From: Tyto alba
Taxonomy: Eukaryota; Chordata; Aves; Strigiformes; Tytonidae
Direction of reading: 5' to 3'
Length of the DNA: 64,000 nt
Assembly: GCF_018691265.1 (NCBI RefSeq)
Contig: NW_024881316.1
Coordinates: forward strand, 29,323,319-29,387,318
Each line of letters opens with the position of its first letter. Position 1 is the stretch's first letter. Below, one piece after another: positions 24,971 to 38,956 of the stretch. The notes beneath the pieces are model-generated. The model ran no database searches, had not been told where the DNA came from, and was given only the letters and a program-made list of their open reading frames with translations. Position numbers and translations under genes: made by a program.

Positions 24971-27208
24971 GACAGTTCTCATGAACACTAAAGTAGCTAA
25001 CTTATATTTTAAAGAAACAATTTATTTTTTAAAATTAAAACATTTCTCAGTTTTGAACATAAAAGGCAACATTTTACCTATGTTAGAAAACTTGCATCCT
25101 AGGAGTAAATACTTGTTAATAGAGAGCAAAAGTTATCCCTAGAAGACTGGCAGAAAGTTTTTCTAGTATAGCAAATTTGCATGACATGTAAGTGCAATTT
25201 CAGACCTGTATGTGACCTCCTTTTTCATGAACCATGTCCAAGAAACTGTCTGTCACGTTTGAGGCCAACCATTTTCTGATGAACAGGATAACTCCGTTCT
25301 AATGTGGACAAAACTTTAATTAGAAATTATATAACTCTGCATTCTCCTCTTGTAAAGAGGTCTGTCAGGGCTTCATAGTTATTTTATAAAATCCAGCAGA
25401 GTTTTTATGCTTCTAAGCATATATTATGAATGCAATTTAATTAGAAGGTGGATTGTTTTAAACACCAGTTTCTCATGAAGATGCTTTCTGGTAATTGTGG
25501 AGAGTGAAAATTCTCTGAGTACCTCCCTGTTCCATTTATTTCTCAATTATCAGAGCAAGATCCAGCTGGCCTGGACAGGTGGATTCATTTTAGAGAATGT
25601 GACATCAGTTGATAAAAAAGATAGTGGCAAACTTGTGAAAGTGGGTTCAGGTGAATACTGATGGATGTTTCATCTGTGAATCAACACTTCAAAGTCTGTA
25701 CAGGGAAGGCATGTATAAGTCTATACAAACAAATTAAATTATTATATCTAGTCAAATACCAGCTTCTAAATATGACTTTCTTAAAGAGAATCTGATTTTT
25801 ATACTTCTGTATCTATGAAATTCTTCCTCAAAACCTAGACAAGCCTGAGATTACGTATGAGCTAATACTGTGTCTGCTGCTAGGAGTCTATGAGATCCCA
25901 TAGAAAATGGAAGAAATTACTGCGGTTTTATTAAAAACAAGCAAAAAGCCAAACCTTAGCATTACAATGGGAAGATATTGTAGCTCTCACAGCATTGTTT
26001 TTCTACACTCTGCTGTCCCCAAGGAAAGTACATATTGAAATGGACGTTATTGGTACAGATGCTCAGCAGCTACTTCTGGATATAGTTAAGAATAGACTGT
26101 TCTGCAATATTTTTTTTAATGAATTACAAGGTACATTTTTTATATACGGCAATGTTTTCTTACAATTCTATTTTCCTTTGGAAAATTGTCCAAATTCCTT
26201 TTTCTTCACCCTGTTATTATTAAGTTTTTATAACTTCTGTATATTTTATGTAAATCTTTAGCAATTAACGCTATGGATTTGTACTAATTTATTATATTGT
26301 TTATTTGCTGATAGCAATAGTTTCATCTGAATACAAATATTTACTTCGAAAATACATGGTGAATATTTGCCATCATACCATGTGTTATGGTTAATTTAAT
26401 GAGTTGGTCATATTCTTTTTCCTCATCATTGCACAAGATTTTTCTATTCCAAATTTTCATCTTCGTGTTTCTTTCTCTTCCATTTTTTCAATTTATCAGG
26501 GAAGTTTTTAAGTAACAACTTCAAGACTAATACTAAATTAGTGATTAATCTCACTTTGTTATATACCTTAAAATAATTTAAAAATAATCCAATACTCATC
26601 TAGACAAATATATGGAGAATTTTTTACACAGTAACACTTTTCTGCTGGAAGCATAATAAGAAAAAAGTCGCTGCCATACTGTCAGTTAAATGGTGAGGTA
26701 TTAAGAGTAGGCCACTTTATTGACAGACAGGGAAATACTGATTCAAGCTATACTGTTGTGGCCAGCTGAATTCTGTGCTATTTTAAGGAAAATATTGATT
26801 TTATAATTTTAATTGCAGAGTCAATATTCAGTAGTCAGTTTACTAGTCTATAATTCTATGAAAATCTCTAATTTTCTAACCCTCATCCCTCCATATCTTA
26901 TGGTTGCAATGAGTTAATTAATAAATGTGAGCTTGAAGGGAGGAGTCTGTGCTTCCCTTCAGGTCAGCAAGAAACTTTTTCCAGTATTATATACCACAGT
27001 GTGGCTGGCTGAGTACAGAGTAGGCATTAGCCATGTTCCTGCTGTAAATTTAAGGGTGCCTATCTCATAATTCACAAATATGAAACAAAAGAAGAAAATA
27101 TAAACCATCTGAACTGTGTTATTTCAGTATAATTTCAGTGATTTTGTATACAAATATTTCAAGCACAGATCCATGAAAGAAAACTAAAGTTTATGCTGAA
27201 TCTATCTT
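24971..27208. other. AT-rich noncoding DNA
   Basis: No repeat or gene was recognised in this 2.2-kb spacer between the LTR and the long CR1. The open frame at 25995-26261 (88 codons, rich in F, L and Y) has the composition of translated AT-rich DNA. Confidence 0.6.
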
Positions 27209-27329
27209 CATAGAATCATAGAATGGATTGGGTTCAAACAGACCTTAAAGGTCATCTAGTTCCAATCCCCATGCCACAGGTAGGGACACCTTCCACTAGA
27301 CCAGGCTGCTCAAAGCCCCATCCAACATG

Positions 27330-28767
27330 GCCTTGAACACTTCCAGGGAGGGGGCAGACACAACATCTCTGGGCAACCTGTGCCAGTGTCTCACCACCCT
27401 CACAGTAGAGAATTTCTGCCTTGTATCTAATCTAAATCTACTCTCTTTCAGTTTAAAACCATTACCCCTTGTCCTATCTCTACACTCCCTGATAAAGAGT
27501 GCAGTCTCATCTTTCCTGTAGGCCCCCTTTAACTACTGGAAGGCAGCTATAATGTCTCCCTGGAGCCTTCTCTCCTCTAGGCTGAACAACCCCAACTCTC
27601 TCAGCCTGTTCTCATAGGGCAGGTACTCCAACCCCTTGATCCTCTCTGTGGCCTCCTCCAGAATTGCTTGAGCAATTCCATGTCCTTCTTATACTGGGGG
27701 AACCAGAGCTTGATACAGTATTCCAGATGGGGTCTCATAAGAGAGGAGTAGAGGGCAAGAATTCCCTCCCTTGACCTGCTGGCCATACTAATCTTGATGA
27801 AACCCAGGACACGGTTGGCTTTCTGGGCTGAGAGCGTACATTGCTGGCTCACAGTCAGTTTTCCATCCACTAATATTTCCAAGCTCTTCTCTACAGGGTT
27901 GCTCACAATCCACTCATCGCCCAGCCTGCATTTGTGCTTAGGATTGCCTTGACCCATGTGCAGGACCTTGATCTTGGCCTCGTTGAACTCTATGAGGTTC
28001 ACAAGGGTCCACCTCTCAAGACTGTCAAGGTCCCTCTGGATGGGGCAGCCCTTCCCTCCAGTGTATCAACAGCACCACACAGCTTGGTGGTGTTGGCAAA
28101 TTTGCTGAGGGTACACTCAATCCCACTGTCCATGTCTCCGACAAAGACGTATGTTAAACAGCTCTGGTCCCGATACCAACCCCTGAGGAATGCCACTCAT
28201 CACTGCTCTCCAGTTGGACACTGAGCCATTGACCACAACTCTTTGAGTGTGATCATCCAGACAATTCCTTATCCACCGAGTTGTCCATCCATCAAATTCA
28301 TCTCTCTCTAATTGAGAGGAAAGGATGTTGTTTGGGACAGTGTTAAGTGCTTTGCAGAAGTCCAGGTAGATGATGGAAATTGTTCTTCCCTTATCCACCA
28401 ACACTGTAACCCTGTTATAGAAGGCCATCAAATTTGTCAGGCATGATTTGCCCTTAGTGAGGCCATGTTGGTTGTGACCAGTCACCTCCTTATTTTCCAT
28501 GTGCCCTAGCATAGTTTCCAGGAGGATTTGCTTCATGATCTTGCTGGTCATAGAGGTGAGACTGACTGCCCTGTAGTTCCCTGGGTCCTCTTCTTCTGTC
28601 TTTCTAAAAATGGTGGTTATATTACTCCTTTTCCTGTCAGTGAGAACCTCTCTGGCCTGCCATAACTTCTCAAATATGATGGATAGTGGTTTAGCTACTT
28701 CATGGGTCAGTTCCTTCAGGACCGGCGGGTACATCTCATCGGGTCTCATGGAGTTGTTCACCTTCAA
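27330..28767 (-). pseudogene. CR1 ORF2 reverse transcriptase, degenerate
   Basis: A 216-codon frame (28117-28767) holds MRPDEMYPPVL near its start, an EEEDPGNYRAVSLTS segment, TKGKSCLTNLMAF, motif A as YLDFCKALN (usual form YLDFSKAFD), and a damaged GIPQGLVSGPELF. A frameshift follows. The catalytic box in frame 27999-28196 reads FANTTKL, so both aspartates of FADD are replaced and polymerase activity is impossible. The C-terminal region resumes in a third frame (27601-28002) with KANRVLGFIK and RPHLEYC. Together these are orphaned pieces of one ORF2. Confidence 0.9.
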
Positions 28768-29399
28768 GTTCCTTAGATGTCTTGAATATGATCTTCTCCT
28801 GTAGAAGATGGTTCTTCATTCTCTCAGTCCCTGCCTTTGCCTTTTGTGTCTTGGGTGACATGGCTGGAGCCCTTGCTGGTGAAGACTGAGGCAAAAAATT
28901 AGTTGAATACCTCAGCCTTCTTGTTATCCCAGGTGACCAAGTTGTCCTTTTCCTTCCAGAGACAACCCACATTTTCCCTAGCCTGCCTTTTATCACTGAC
29001 ATACCTGTAAAAGATTTTTTTGTTACTCTTGAAATCTCCGGCCATATTTAATTCTATCAGGGCTTTGGCCTTCCAAACCTGATCTCTGGTTACTCAGGAC
29101 AATTTCTCTGTATTCCTCCTAGGCTACCTGTCCTTGCTTCTACCCTCTGTAGGCTTGTTTTTTATGTTTGAGTTTTTCCAGGAGCTTCTTGTTCATCCAC
29201 GCAGCCTCCTGGCATTTTTACCTGAGTTCCTCTTTACTGGGATTCATCACTCCTGAGTTTGAAGGTGATCCTTGAATATCAACCAGATTTCTTGGGCTCC
29301 TCTTTCCTCCAGGGATTTATCGCATGTTACTCTGCCAAGCAGATACATAAAAAGGCCAAAGTCTGCTCTGTTGTAGTCCAGGTTAGCAAGCTTGATGTG

Positions 29400-30001
29400 T
29401 ACCCTCTTCACTGCCTTAAGGGTCTTCAACTCCACCATTTAATGGTCGCTGTATCCATGGCTGCCCTTGAGCTTTACACTCCCCAACAGCCCCTTCTTGT
29501 TGGTGAGAACAAGGTCCAGCACAGCACTTCTCTTTATTTTTTTCCTATATCACTCAGGGAAGGACATTATCATCAACACATTACAGGAACCTCCTGGTTT
29601 TCTTAATTCCTGCTGTGTTGTCTCTCTAACAGATATCGAGGTGGTTGAAGTCCTCCATGACGACCAGGGCTTGTGAACGTGAAGCTGCTTCTATCTGTCT
29701 GTAAAGGGCTTTATCTGCTTGGTCTTCCTGGTCAGGTGACCTGTAGCAGAGCCCCACTGTAATGTCTCCTGTCCCTGCCTTCCTGTTAATCCTGACCCCT
29801 AAACTCTCAGTCAGCTCCTCATCCATCCCCAGGCAGAGCTCCATGCGCTTCAGCTGGTCAATGGCATAGAGGGTGACCCCCTCTCTTTGTTTCCCCTGCC
29901 TGTCCTTCCTAAAGAGACCATGTCCTTCCATTCCAACACTACAGTCATAGGAGACAACCCACCATGACTCTATGATGCCAATAGGATCATAGCCTTGCAG
30001 G
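29400..30001 (-). pseudogene. CR1 ORF2 apurinic-type endonuclease domain, degenerate
   Basis: The N-terminal endonuclease motif reads GYDPIGIIESWW at about 29963-29998, with the metal-binding Glu retained. The 101-codon frame 29626-29931 continues with GLFRKDRQGK near its start, LCYRSPDQEDQ in the middle and EDFNHLDIC at its end; the usual Gly before DFN is Glu here. In active CR1 this domain nicks target DNA to prime reverse transcription. The rest of the domain (29400-29625) is broken by stops. Confidence 0.88.
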
Positions 30002-30199
30002 CGTGTGCACGTCTCTAACTCCTCTTATTTATTCTCCGTACTATTTGGATTTCCTCAGAGGTATTTGAGTTGGACCCCTGATGAAGCTGACTGACTGTCT
30101 AGGATTCCTTTGTGCTGCTCTTCAGGTGGTCTCTTGCCAACCTGTGACCCCTCTCCAGGCTCTGGGCATTTATTGCTGGCACTGGCATTAAGTTGGTAG

Positions 30200-30790
30200 G
30201 AGTGTGATGGATTGAGATTCCCCTCCCCCAGAAACTTTAGTTTGAATTCCTCTTCACCAGCTTGGCAAGCCTATGACTGAAGATGTTCTTCCCCTTTACT
30301 GACAGATTGACCCCATCAGCCCCCAGTAGCCCAGGTTTCTCAAAGCAGGTCCCATAGTTTAAGTAGCCAAACCTCTGACTGTGACACTAGTCTTATAACC
30401 AATTGTTGATTCCTTTCAAACCCCTTCCCTTTGACCGGGAAGACTGATGAAAAAGCTACCTGTGTTCCAGAGTCCTTTACTGCCACTCTCAAGGCTCTTT
30501 AAGCCTTCTTGATACTCCTCAGACTGCTCCTGGCTGTGTCACTGGTGCCCAGGTAAAACAACAGCAGCAAGTAATAGTCAGTGGACTGTACGAGGCTTGG
30601 CAGTCTCTCAGTGACATCCTTGTACAAGCCCCCAGTAAGCAGAACACCTCTCTAGAAAGTGCATCAGGTTGGCAGATGGTTCCTCTGTGCCTCTCAGAAG
30701 AGAGTCACCTACTACTGTCACTCATCACCTTTTCTTAGTTGTGCTGGTTGTTGTGTTGGGAGCAGAATATGATGCCTTACTCAGCTCCAG
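30200..30790 (-). pseudogene. CR1 ORF1 esterase-like domain, degenerate
   Basis: Read from the minus strand, about 30690-30717 encodes VVGDSLLRG. The GDS motif carries the catalytic Ser of SGNH-type hydrolases, and this domain occurs in CR1 ORF1. It is preceded by a TSTTKK-like stretch. The next 450 bp follow the CR1 ORF1 pattern, but with several frameshifts and stop codons. Its natural role in CR1 transposition is not well established; lipid or membrane association has been suggested for esterase-bearing ORF1 proteins. ORF1 survives in few CR1 copies because truncation starts at the 5' end. Confidence 0.8.
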
Positions 30791-30830
30791 CATCTCTCCA
30801 GATGTGATGGGTCTTTCTTATTCTGTTAGG

Positions 30831-33800
30831 TACAGAGTAAAAGTGACCTCTTAGAAACTGCGGATGGTAATATTGTTCACTGGTCAATAAGTGATTGTAC
30901 ATCTGCCGTGATCCAGTCAACTTTTGAAGAAAATGTAATGCTGTAACTTTTAAAAAGATCAACAAGTAAAATAAACAGGAGGGTCATTAGAATGCAGAAG
31001 AACAGTAAAACAACCAACCAAATATATGACCTGGGATTTAATACTTTTCCAGAATTGTATGTTATTTGGATGTAGCAACAAGTGTCAGTATGGGTACATA
31101 TAAGATTAGGTATGCCTTGAAGAGAAGATATAGTCAAGCATTATTAGATTATTTCACATGAAATATGGAATTAACTCAAGTTACAAAAATAGATAAGGTG
31201 CTGAAGTAAGTCTATTAGTGAGGAGACTGCATGTGATTTTGTGTGTGGGTTTTGTAAATTGCTCAGATCCTCATTTACACGAAGGAACTTAGTGAGAAGT
31301 AAGAATTAGATTATCATGGTAACATATCAACAGCCTCTAAAATTTACACAGAACTGCTTTAGTTCTGGTTTTCTTGTGATTTGTGTTGTAGTGGCAAATT
31401 CTGTTACAGCATTTCTTGGCTGGACTTATTCACAGTTACCTCTTCCAGGTTATGACTGGTCGTATATTTCATGAAGCTTTTTTAGCCATGTATGACACTG
31501 CTTTGTGCCTTTTGTTTTAGGGAGAGTATGACAGCACTTTTTTTCTAAACAACTATATTGATATTTTAGTAAGCTTGTTAAGTTCTCTCTCTGTGTTTGT
31601 ATCTTTATAGCTTATCCTTAGTCACATCTATATGAAGTTAATCTATGCTATATTTAGTATATTCATCTGTATGCAGACAGATATTTCCTTGAATAAACTG
31701 ACCAGACATTCTTAATGTGACATCAGATTAAAAATATTGCAAACACTGTTTTCACTAACTGAGGACTGGTTGAAGTTATGTTGTTAGAAATTACTGGTAC
31801 ATAAAGAAATATGCAGTCATTTCCCACTGGATTTGTTTCCATAGTGATGAGAAGGTTTTGATGTTAGCAACTCTGTGGATATTTCAGATTTGGGTTTTGA
31901 TTTAATTCCTAAAAACACCTTTTGGAACTAAGTTTTTGTATTCTGATGGGATTATTTTAACCATGTATAGGAGAACAATCTATGACCATTTTTCTTTGAA
32001 GGATATGATATGGGGTTAAGATTTATCTTAATTACCATAGATATTTAAAATTAATTGTCTAAGTCTAAAATAGTAATTTTAAACTCCTTTTATATTCAAT
32101 AGAAAAATTCTGCCACTTGCAGGAGAAGCTCTTCTTATCATTCAGTAAACTTGTAAAGTTGCACAGGATAAATTTTACCTAACATCTAGGGGTAGTATTA
32201 GTGCTATGTTACTCTGGGATGTTGTTTGTGTTGCCTTTTATCTGACATGTGGACACACATGGGAGTCTGTTGCTTGAAGTAAGTGATACATTACACTTGA
32301 GACACATGTATGATTTTGTGTGGCTTGAAGATTGTTTTGATGTGTGATCACTTGTTTAATCTAAGATATCTCAAGAGAAGTTAACCTGTGCATAGATAAC
32401 TTCAGTCAAACATTGTGAAGAAAAAAATCCTAGGAATGTAATGGACTCACATCATTAATTCTCTTTCACTGGAAGACTGACCTTGACAGCACCCCAAATC
32501 TGCTCATGCTCTGCACAAAGCAATCAAAATATTTCTGAAGCCTAACTGTAGGCTTCAGTGCAAAACGGTGAATAATGTCTTGGGAGTCATGAGAAGATGC
32601 TAAACTACCATTTGATGGTCTAAGCACATAGATGCTCAGATACTGGTCTGAGCCCCACTGGGCATATAGCAACGAGCCACAATCTGAGCTATTCCCAAAT
32701 TCATTCCGGTGCCTTATTCAATATTTCCCTCTCCTTATTCATGAACTGGACTTGTTCATAACCCCATGTGTATGAATAAATTGTAATGAGATGAGGGTTT
32801 GAGACTGGGAAAATTGTGGGCTTTGAGTGTAATGGTTTGCTGGGAAGTATGGTTAGATGAAAGGCAACAGGTGTTACTACTTTGAAAGAATTTATTTAGT
32901 GTCACTGATGCTGAGGTTTTTGTTTGGCTTTTCTGTTTAGGAGCACAGACAAGAGTGACCTGATCATTCACTGGGTGCTTTTTCAGAGTTTCTTTCAGTC
33001 CAAATCATAAGTAAGATGGCTTGTATTCCCTGTGCTGGAATTCCCTCCGGGTTTTCTGGGTACTCTGTACAAACACTAACCTTTCACATCCAAGGATAAC
33101 ATTTCTGCAGTATTTTCCCACAGAATTCAATCAGTAAATAAGTTCCATCTTTCTGATTTGTTATGCTAAAAGCCTTTATGTTGTAAGCCATTAAAAGCTT
33201 TCCTAGCAACTTGGTCATGGTAGGCATAAACTTATTTTTTTCAAAGACTCCCACTTTCTGATACTTATAATGCATTAGACTTTTTCCATATGTTTCTTAT
33301 TTTTATTATTTGGGTTTTTTTTAGAGATGTGTGAGTTCCTCAAGCTTTTTCAAAATATACTTGATGCCAAATCAGAGGAATGTCATTCTCCAAGGTGGAG
33401 AAAGCTGCTGGAAAATTCAAACCTTCTTAATTAACACTATCAAGCGCAGTGTGAAAGCTCTGGTCACAGCCCCACATCTAAACTAAGGTTGTTTCTGTAA
33501 CTGTTTCTGGTTATCTCCATATGCAGGCAGTGGTTTTTGTGCAGTGTGATTACCAGTGCATGGAGTTAACCAGGAACTGTCAATCGGAAACATCTCCATA
33601 TATAGAAAATTATCCAAATATATTGTTTTGATGTTTCAGGCTAATGGCTCTCTTAAAATCATGTTGTAACTTCTTGGATCTTTCCCACATAAGCATGTTT
33701 GGCTTAGTTGCTTTTTGTACACAGTTTCCAAAAAGCTTCTGAGGAATCTACCCATGTTCTTTCCTTCCATAGTGACTCTGGTATTCAGAATAAAATGTTT

Positions 33801-36800
33801 AACTGGCTTCATTTCCCACACAATTTTGCAGAGGTGTACTGCAAAAGCATGTATCTCGTTATCCAAACAATCCACTTGTGTCTGAATAAAGGTAATTTTT
33901 CTCTAACATATGGGCTTCAGAATGTACAGAACCTGCTAGGATAAGATTTTAGAAACTAGAGGCTTCCAAGGAAAGCTATGAGTATGATCACTGAATTGAA
34001 AAATATGTCTCCTAGCAAAAGAATTTAAAATTTTGGCTTGGTTAGCTTACTAAAGGTAATGATACAGGAGAACTTGCCCTCTGACTTTTCTGAATGACTA
34101 TACAAGGAGCAGAAATGTGATGGTAGAGGGCATTCCAGTGAAACATAGAAAAATTGTACAGGGACCAAATGTGACTCCCAAAGTTACATGAATTCAGATT
34201 AGAAGTAAAGATGCTGACTTTTCAGCAATGTAACTATACATTAAAGCACCTTACCACATATGCTGGAAAATTTTTCTGTCAAGAACAGATATTTTTCCAA
34301 AATATATGTGCAAAATATGCACCCACCAATGAACAGTAAATGAATGGGAAAGGACCAATGCTCACCTTAAGAACTGTAATTATTGTCCCAGCTTCTCCAG
34401 CCTGACCATAAAATATGTTTTGGTGAAAGAAAGCCAAAGTCAAAGAACAAAGTGGAAGGGAACTATCCCTCTTTGTGGATTTAAGAGGTACACTACTTTG
34501 GGGAGAAGAGCAAAAGAGAAAAATTAACTTTGAGCTCTGAACTGTGAAAGTTTTCTCAAGGTAATGACAAAAAGAATGATCATTTTGGGCTATGAGAGGT
34601 ATGTGGGCAACTTGTTTACTTTCATTTTCTCTCTAATATTTGTCCTTACTGCTACATAGACAGTATTTTTGTTCTAAGGAAGTTATCTGGCAACTGTATG
34701 ACAGGTCACAATCTCCTGAAAGGCACACAACATGAATCTGAACTCTGTTGGACAAGAAGGGTAGCAAAAGTTTAACTTAGAAGGTACCGTAAGTTCCTTT
34801 CTGATCTAGTGAAGGAATTCCAAGCACTCACTACAACATGGTTTGATGTGAACATCAAGCTTAACGATTATCTGGGTAACTGTGACAATGATTAGAGAGC
34901 CCTCTTGTTAATCAGTCATGGAACAAGTCTATCTTCGTTTCTTTAAGGAAATGTCTCAGAACAAGCTTATATTTTGCCTTCCTGTCTGCATGTTTTCAGA
35001 GTACCTTCTCTTGTTTCTTATTCCAGGACCTCAGGCATGACAACCTATAATGGGATTAACTAACCAAATTTACAGTTTGGATAAAAATTATCACAGTTTC
35101 TTTTCTCTGGTAATATTCAAACCTTCTTTTTCTTGATATTTCTTGACTAAGCAAACATTATGGATTTTTTATTTTCTGAAGGACTAGTTTTTCAAATGGA
35201 AAGAATAATTCTATATTATTTCTACCTCATTCTTTTTTGTTTGCTTGTTTTTAGGAGTGGAGTTTTTCTTTGTTTTTAAATTTTTAGCCTTGCCTTCATA
35301 ACACAGCAAGTTTTCAACAGCAACTTTCCCAGAATGCATCAAGTGACTCTTATTCCCTACCAAGCTCTGGTCCCTGTTGTGACTGTTAAAATTTGATTGA
35401 AAATTTAGAATTAATTTGCTTTAAACAAACAAATCAGTTTTGGGTCCAAGAATATTTTTTTTCCTGTGTCAAGCTAAAATCTGCACAGAAAGCAACATAT
35501 GCCATGTATTTATATATGATTTGTTTGTTTGGAAGATTTTGTACTTCACAGCTGTTACTAACCAGTTTGTCATAGTACTGTACTTTGCCTGAACCTCAGT
35601 AGTGGAATGGATGGACAGAAATATGAACGTTTGGCTCACATGCACCCTGATGTTAAGATTGATAGGTTATAGTTCCCAACATGTCTTCTCTATCTGTAGA
35701 TAAGGGAGGCAGCAGAGTCCACCTGAGTGCCAATTCATTGCATTACATTTTTGTGTCTTGGTTTCACTCCAAAATTCAGGGTTTTTTTCAGTTTGGAAGC
35801 TCAGCTGAGCAGGAAATGAAATAAATGACTGCCAGGACACCCAATTGTTCATATCATGAACTGAAGCAACCAGAATGACATAAGGGAGTTCCAACAACTC
35901 GTGTTTAATTGCACGACTAGGACCCATCTGGCAACCAGTCTTAATAACTGCTCTTACTCTCCCAGTCACACCAAGAAACTGCTCAGTTAAGTCTAATTCC
36001 TATAACATTCATCAAGACATCCTGAATTAGGGTTTTCTTCCACCTGGCTATATATCCTATCATATTTCTAAAAAGTCCCATGATGTGAAAATGCCACCCA
36101 ACATAGCTCCCACCAGATAAACAGTTATGTTCCTTCTGATAAGCAGAGGCAGTGGGATAACAAAAAGTCTGCTAATACCTTGTGCAAATGATTTCCAGCT
36201 TTGCATTCCATCTCCAACACACAGCATTTTATTCTTTCTAATACATTGAGAAATGGACAGGAAGAAAAGGATACACTTTCTGTACTGCCCAAACATCAGA
36301 GACAGATACCTCATTTCTCTACCCCAAACCAAAAAACATCATCCAAAAAGCCCAGAACAAAACAAAACAAAACAAAACAAAAAAGCAGCCCCCCTAGAAA
36401 TTTAAATTGAGCAGGCTTGGATCCAAGCGGAAGGAAGAGAAAGGCTGATGAAAAGGTACAGAGGGAATCTGAAAGTGGAGGGAGCTGACTGGGCATCTCT
36501 GTAGTGGTAAAACAAAAAGAAAGTTTAAAAAGAAAAAAAAAAAAAAAGGAGTGAGGTTACTGGGAAATGAGAAAGAAGGTAAGGAAGGGAAAATTCCACA
36601 GACAAATAACTGTAAGCAAAAAATTAATCAAAGTATCAAGCCTTGTAAAGAACAGTAGAAGGCAAAAAGAAAGGGGCCAGTAAGTAGGAAGGGCAAAAAG
36701 AAAAGGTTAAAGAGAAATGTAGAGGAGAATGATGCAGCATATTTCAGGACTCCATGTTATATGTATTCCTGTCACTCTGAGTAACTGAGAGATAAATGTA

Positions 36801-38956
36801 AATTTGAATGACTGAATAGATTCAGTAAAACTAGACCCAACATACAAGTGTGTTGAACACATGAATCACCCCTGATAAATGCAGGAAGTACTGCAAATGT
36901 GTCAATGGCTCTTTTCTAGATTGTTTATTGTCTGCAGACCAAAGAAGTTTAGACAGGCAAATAAGGTGCAGGTAATTATCCTTGCTTTGGGGCAGTTACC
37001 TGAAATGAAATCCACCTCCAAAGTACCCAATCAAATAGCTCATTCTTACTAATATTTGTTCAAAGGTTAGCTTTCCTGGGGCAGATGAACTTGTCATATA
37101 CCTTCAGGTATTCTTTATTTCCAAGTACTTTTTGAATGTTTTTAACAAATGCTTCTCAGCTTTCTGTTTGTCATTGGGTATTTATGCTGTGTGAAAAATC
37201 AACAAAATAATTTTGAATATTGACATCTATGAAGATATTATTTGTAGGTGTGACCTAACCCACCTAATGTAGGCATTTTATTTGTGCCTGTTTTTAAGTA
37301 CTGAGGCAGCGAGTCCTATGATCCCCTGGCAGTCAAAGGTGGAGGGCTTTGAGGCTCTCCAGAGGGCAGTCCTATGCACTTCAATTCAATCATTACATGT
37401 CGATCCATAAAGATTTAAAATACTGTCTATATGGAATTTTCATGAGGCCTTGGCAGATTTAGGTGCCTAAATCCCATTCACATGACATTGTTATTCAAAT
37501 AAAAACACATACATCAAAAATTAAACAGATAAGATATTCATCAGCTTCCACTATGTTCTTCTGGAGATTTACTGATTGTAGATGACATTGTTTCTGATGA
37601 CTAAGATTTTAAGCTAATCTCCAAGTTATGCTTTTCTACAATTCATTTTTGGGGTGATATGCTTACAAATGAAGTGTATGTGGTTTTACACTGCCAATTA
37701 TTACAAAACAGTGGATTTACTAAGTAAAGGTCTTTTAAAGCTTGTTGGGGCAAAAATACATAGAAACTGCATTTTTTTAGGTACAATTACTTTGGGGGAG
37801 TACAGATGGATATTATGATAATTGAGAATATCTTGGTCATTTTAACTGTCTACAAATCATCTTTGGGGAGCATATCTCCTTCATTATGCTAAAATACTTT
37901 TAAAAAATATGAAGTGAAAGAAATGTAAGCTGGAAAAAATGAAAGAAAGTTTATAAAACAAGGGCAAGATTTCCATAAATTCTGTTGCTCAAAGAAATAA
38001 AAGATACAAAAATCCAAGAACGAATTTAAAACCCCCTAGTAATCTTACACAGATACATGTTTAATTTTTAGGTCTTCTGTGTTCTTGAAGAAGTTGAGTA
38101 GATATAAGATAAATAAAGAAATGTATATGCATTTGGAATCCTGGTTGAGATCAGCATGGTTACACATGAGCAATTGAACTCTCCTCTCATCACCAGAAGG
38201 CTTCTGCATTTCATGCAATGTCCATCAGCCAGCGTGGCAGGACTGTTTAGGCCTGCCAAAGCTCTAAGCTGATGACACTATCTCTCACAGCCTAAAAATG
38301 CTGTGCGAAAAGTTGGAGAAACAAAATTATATTTTTATAGCAATATAATTGCAAGTTCAATTTCTCTGACTCATATGACATACTTGTGTATATCACTGGG
38401 ATTGAAGGCAGACTTACATCTTAGAGCAGTAGAGTTCTCTTTTTCATTTCCCAGCTAATCAGATAGAAAGCTGGCATAAAGGAAAAAGTGTTGTAAAATT
38501 AATTCTAAAGGATAAAGTAATTCCCTGAAAAGTCTGTATATAACAGCTCTCCATTTTAACATAGTTATATTGCTTCAGTCTAACACAAAGGTAACCTTTT
38601 TTACAATTCTCATTAACATTACAAAAATACGTGGGATGAGGTATATCTTTTGTAAAATATTTGGATTGGTGCATTGATTATGTAGTTACTTTAGAACTAC
38701 TGGGCCAATTAAAAAAAAGAAAGAAGAAACTGTGTTTGCATAGAGCAGATTCCATTGTCATATGTACAGGGTAAAAAATAGGCAACTACTGAGCCATTAG
38801 GTTTGATGTGTATGTCTTAAAACGATCTGATTAGATTAAATACCAATACTACTGAGAGTTGCTAGATTTTGGAAGAGCATGCTGACTCTTTCAGAAACAT
38901 TACCGATATAGTGAAAGCAGAGTAAGCTTGATTAGTATGGATAATCTCTGAGCTTT
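30831..38956. other. AT-rich noncoding DNA
   Basis: I recognise no gene and no interspersed repeat in this 8.1-kb stretch. It contains an AAAAC array (36356-36383), an A16 run (36532-36547) and a 16-bp imperfect palindrome around AGGTGCCT (37457-37472). A segment at 32941-33009 has splice-like ends, but its open frame stops just before the donor. No open frame exceeds 100 codons. Confidence 0.6.
36356..36383. repeat. (AAAAC)n pentanucleotide repeat
   Basis: About five uninterrupted AAAAC units ending in an A run. Confidence 0.9.

Larger units (their letters stand above)
27209..30830 (-). mobile_element. Nearly full-length CR1 retrotransposon, inactive
   Basis: At about 3.6 kb this is the longest element here. 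From 5' to 3' (high to low coordinates) it holds an ORF1 esterase remnant (about 30200-30790), the ORF2 endonuclease (about 29400-30000), a linker (28736-29002), the reverse transcriptase (28000-28767), the C-terminal region (27330-28002) and a 3' UTR ending in ATAGAATCATAGAA at 27210-27223. Multiple frameshifts and stops break both ORFs, so it cannot move. Most CR1 copies in bird genomes are truncated to a few hundred bp, which makes this length notable. The 5' edge near 30830 is approximate, and the 5' UTR is not recognised. Confidence 0.92.

Noticed and set aside
27934..28224. Plus-strand 96-codon frame
   Set aside because: It is antisense to the CR1 reverse transcriptase.
29259..29676. 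Plus-strand frames of 115 and 69 codons
   Set aside because: They are antisense to the CR1 endonuclease region and the translation matches no known protein.
32941..33009. Exon-like segment after TTTTCTGTTTAG
   Set aside because: The donor (AAGTAAGA) overlaps a TAA stop in the only open frame, and nothing else supports it.
37457..37472. Imperfect 16-bp palindrome centred on AGGTGCCT
   Set aside because: It recalls ancient amniote repeats with similar palindromes, and a similar AGGCACCTAAG lies near 20574, but it is too short to call a repeat family.
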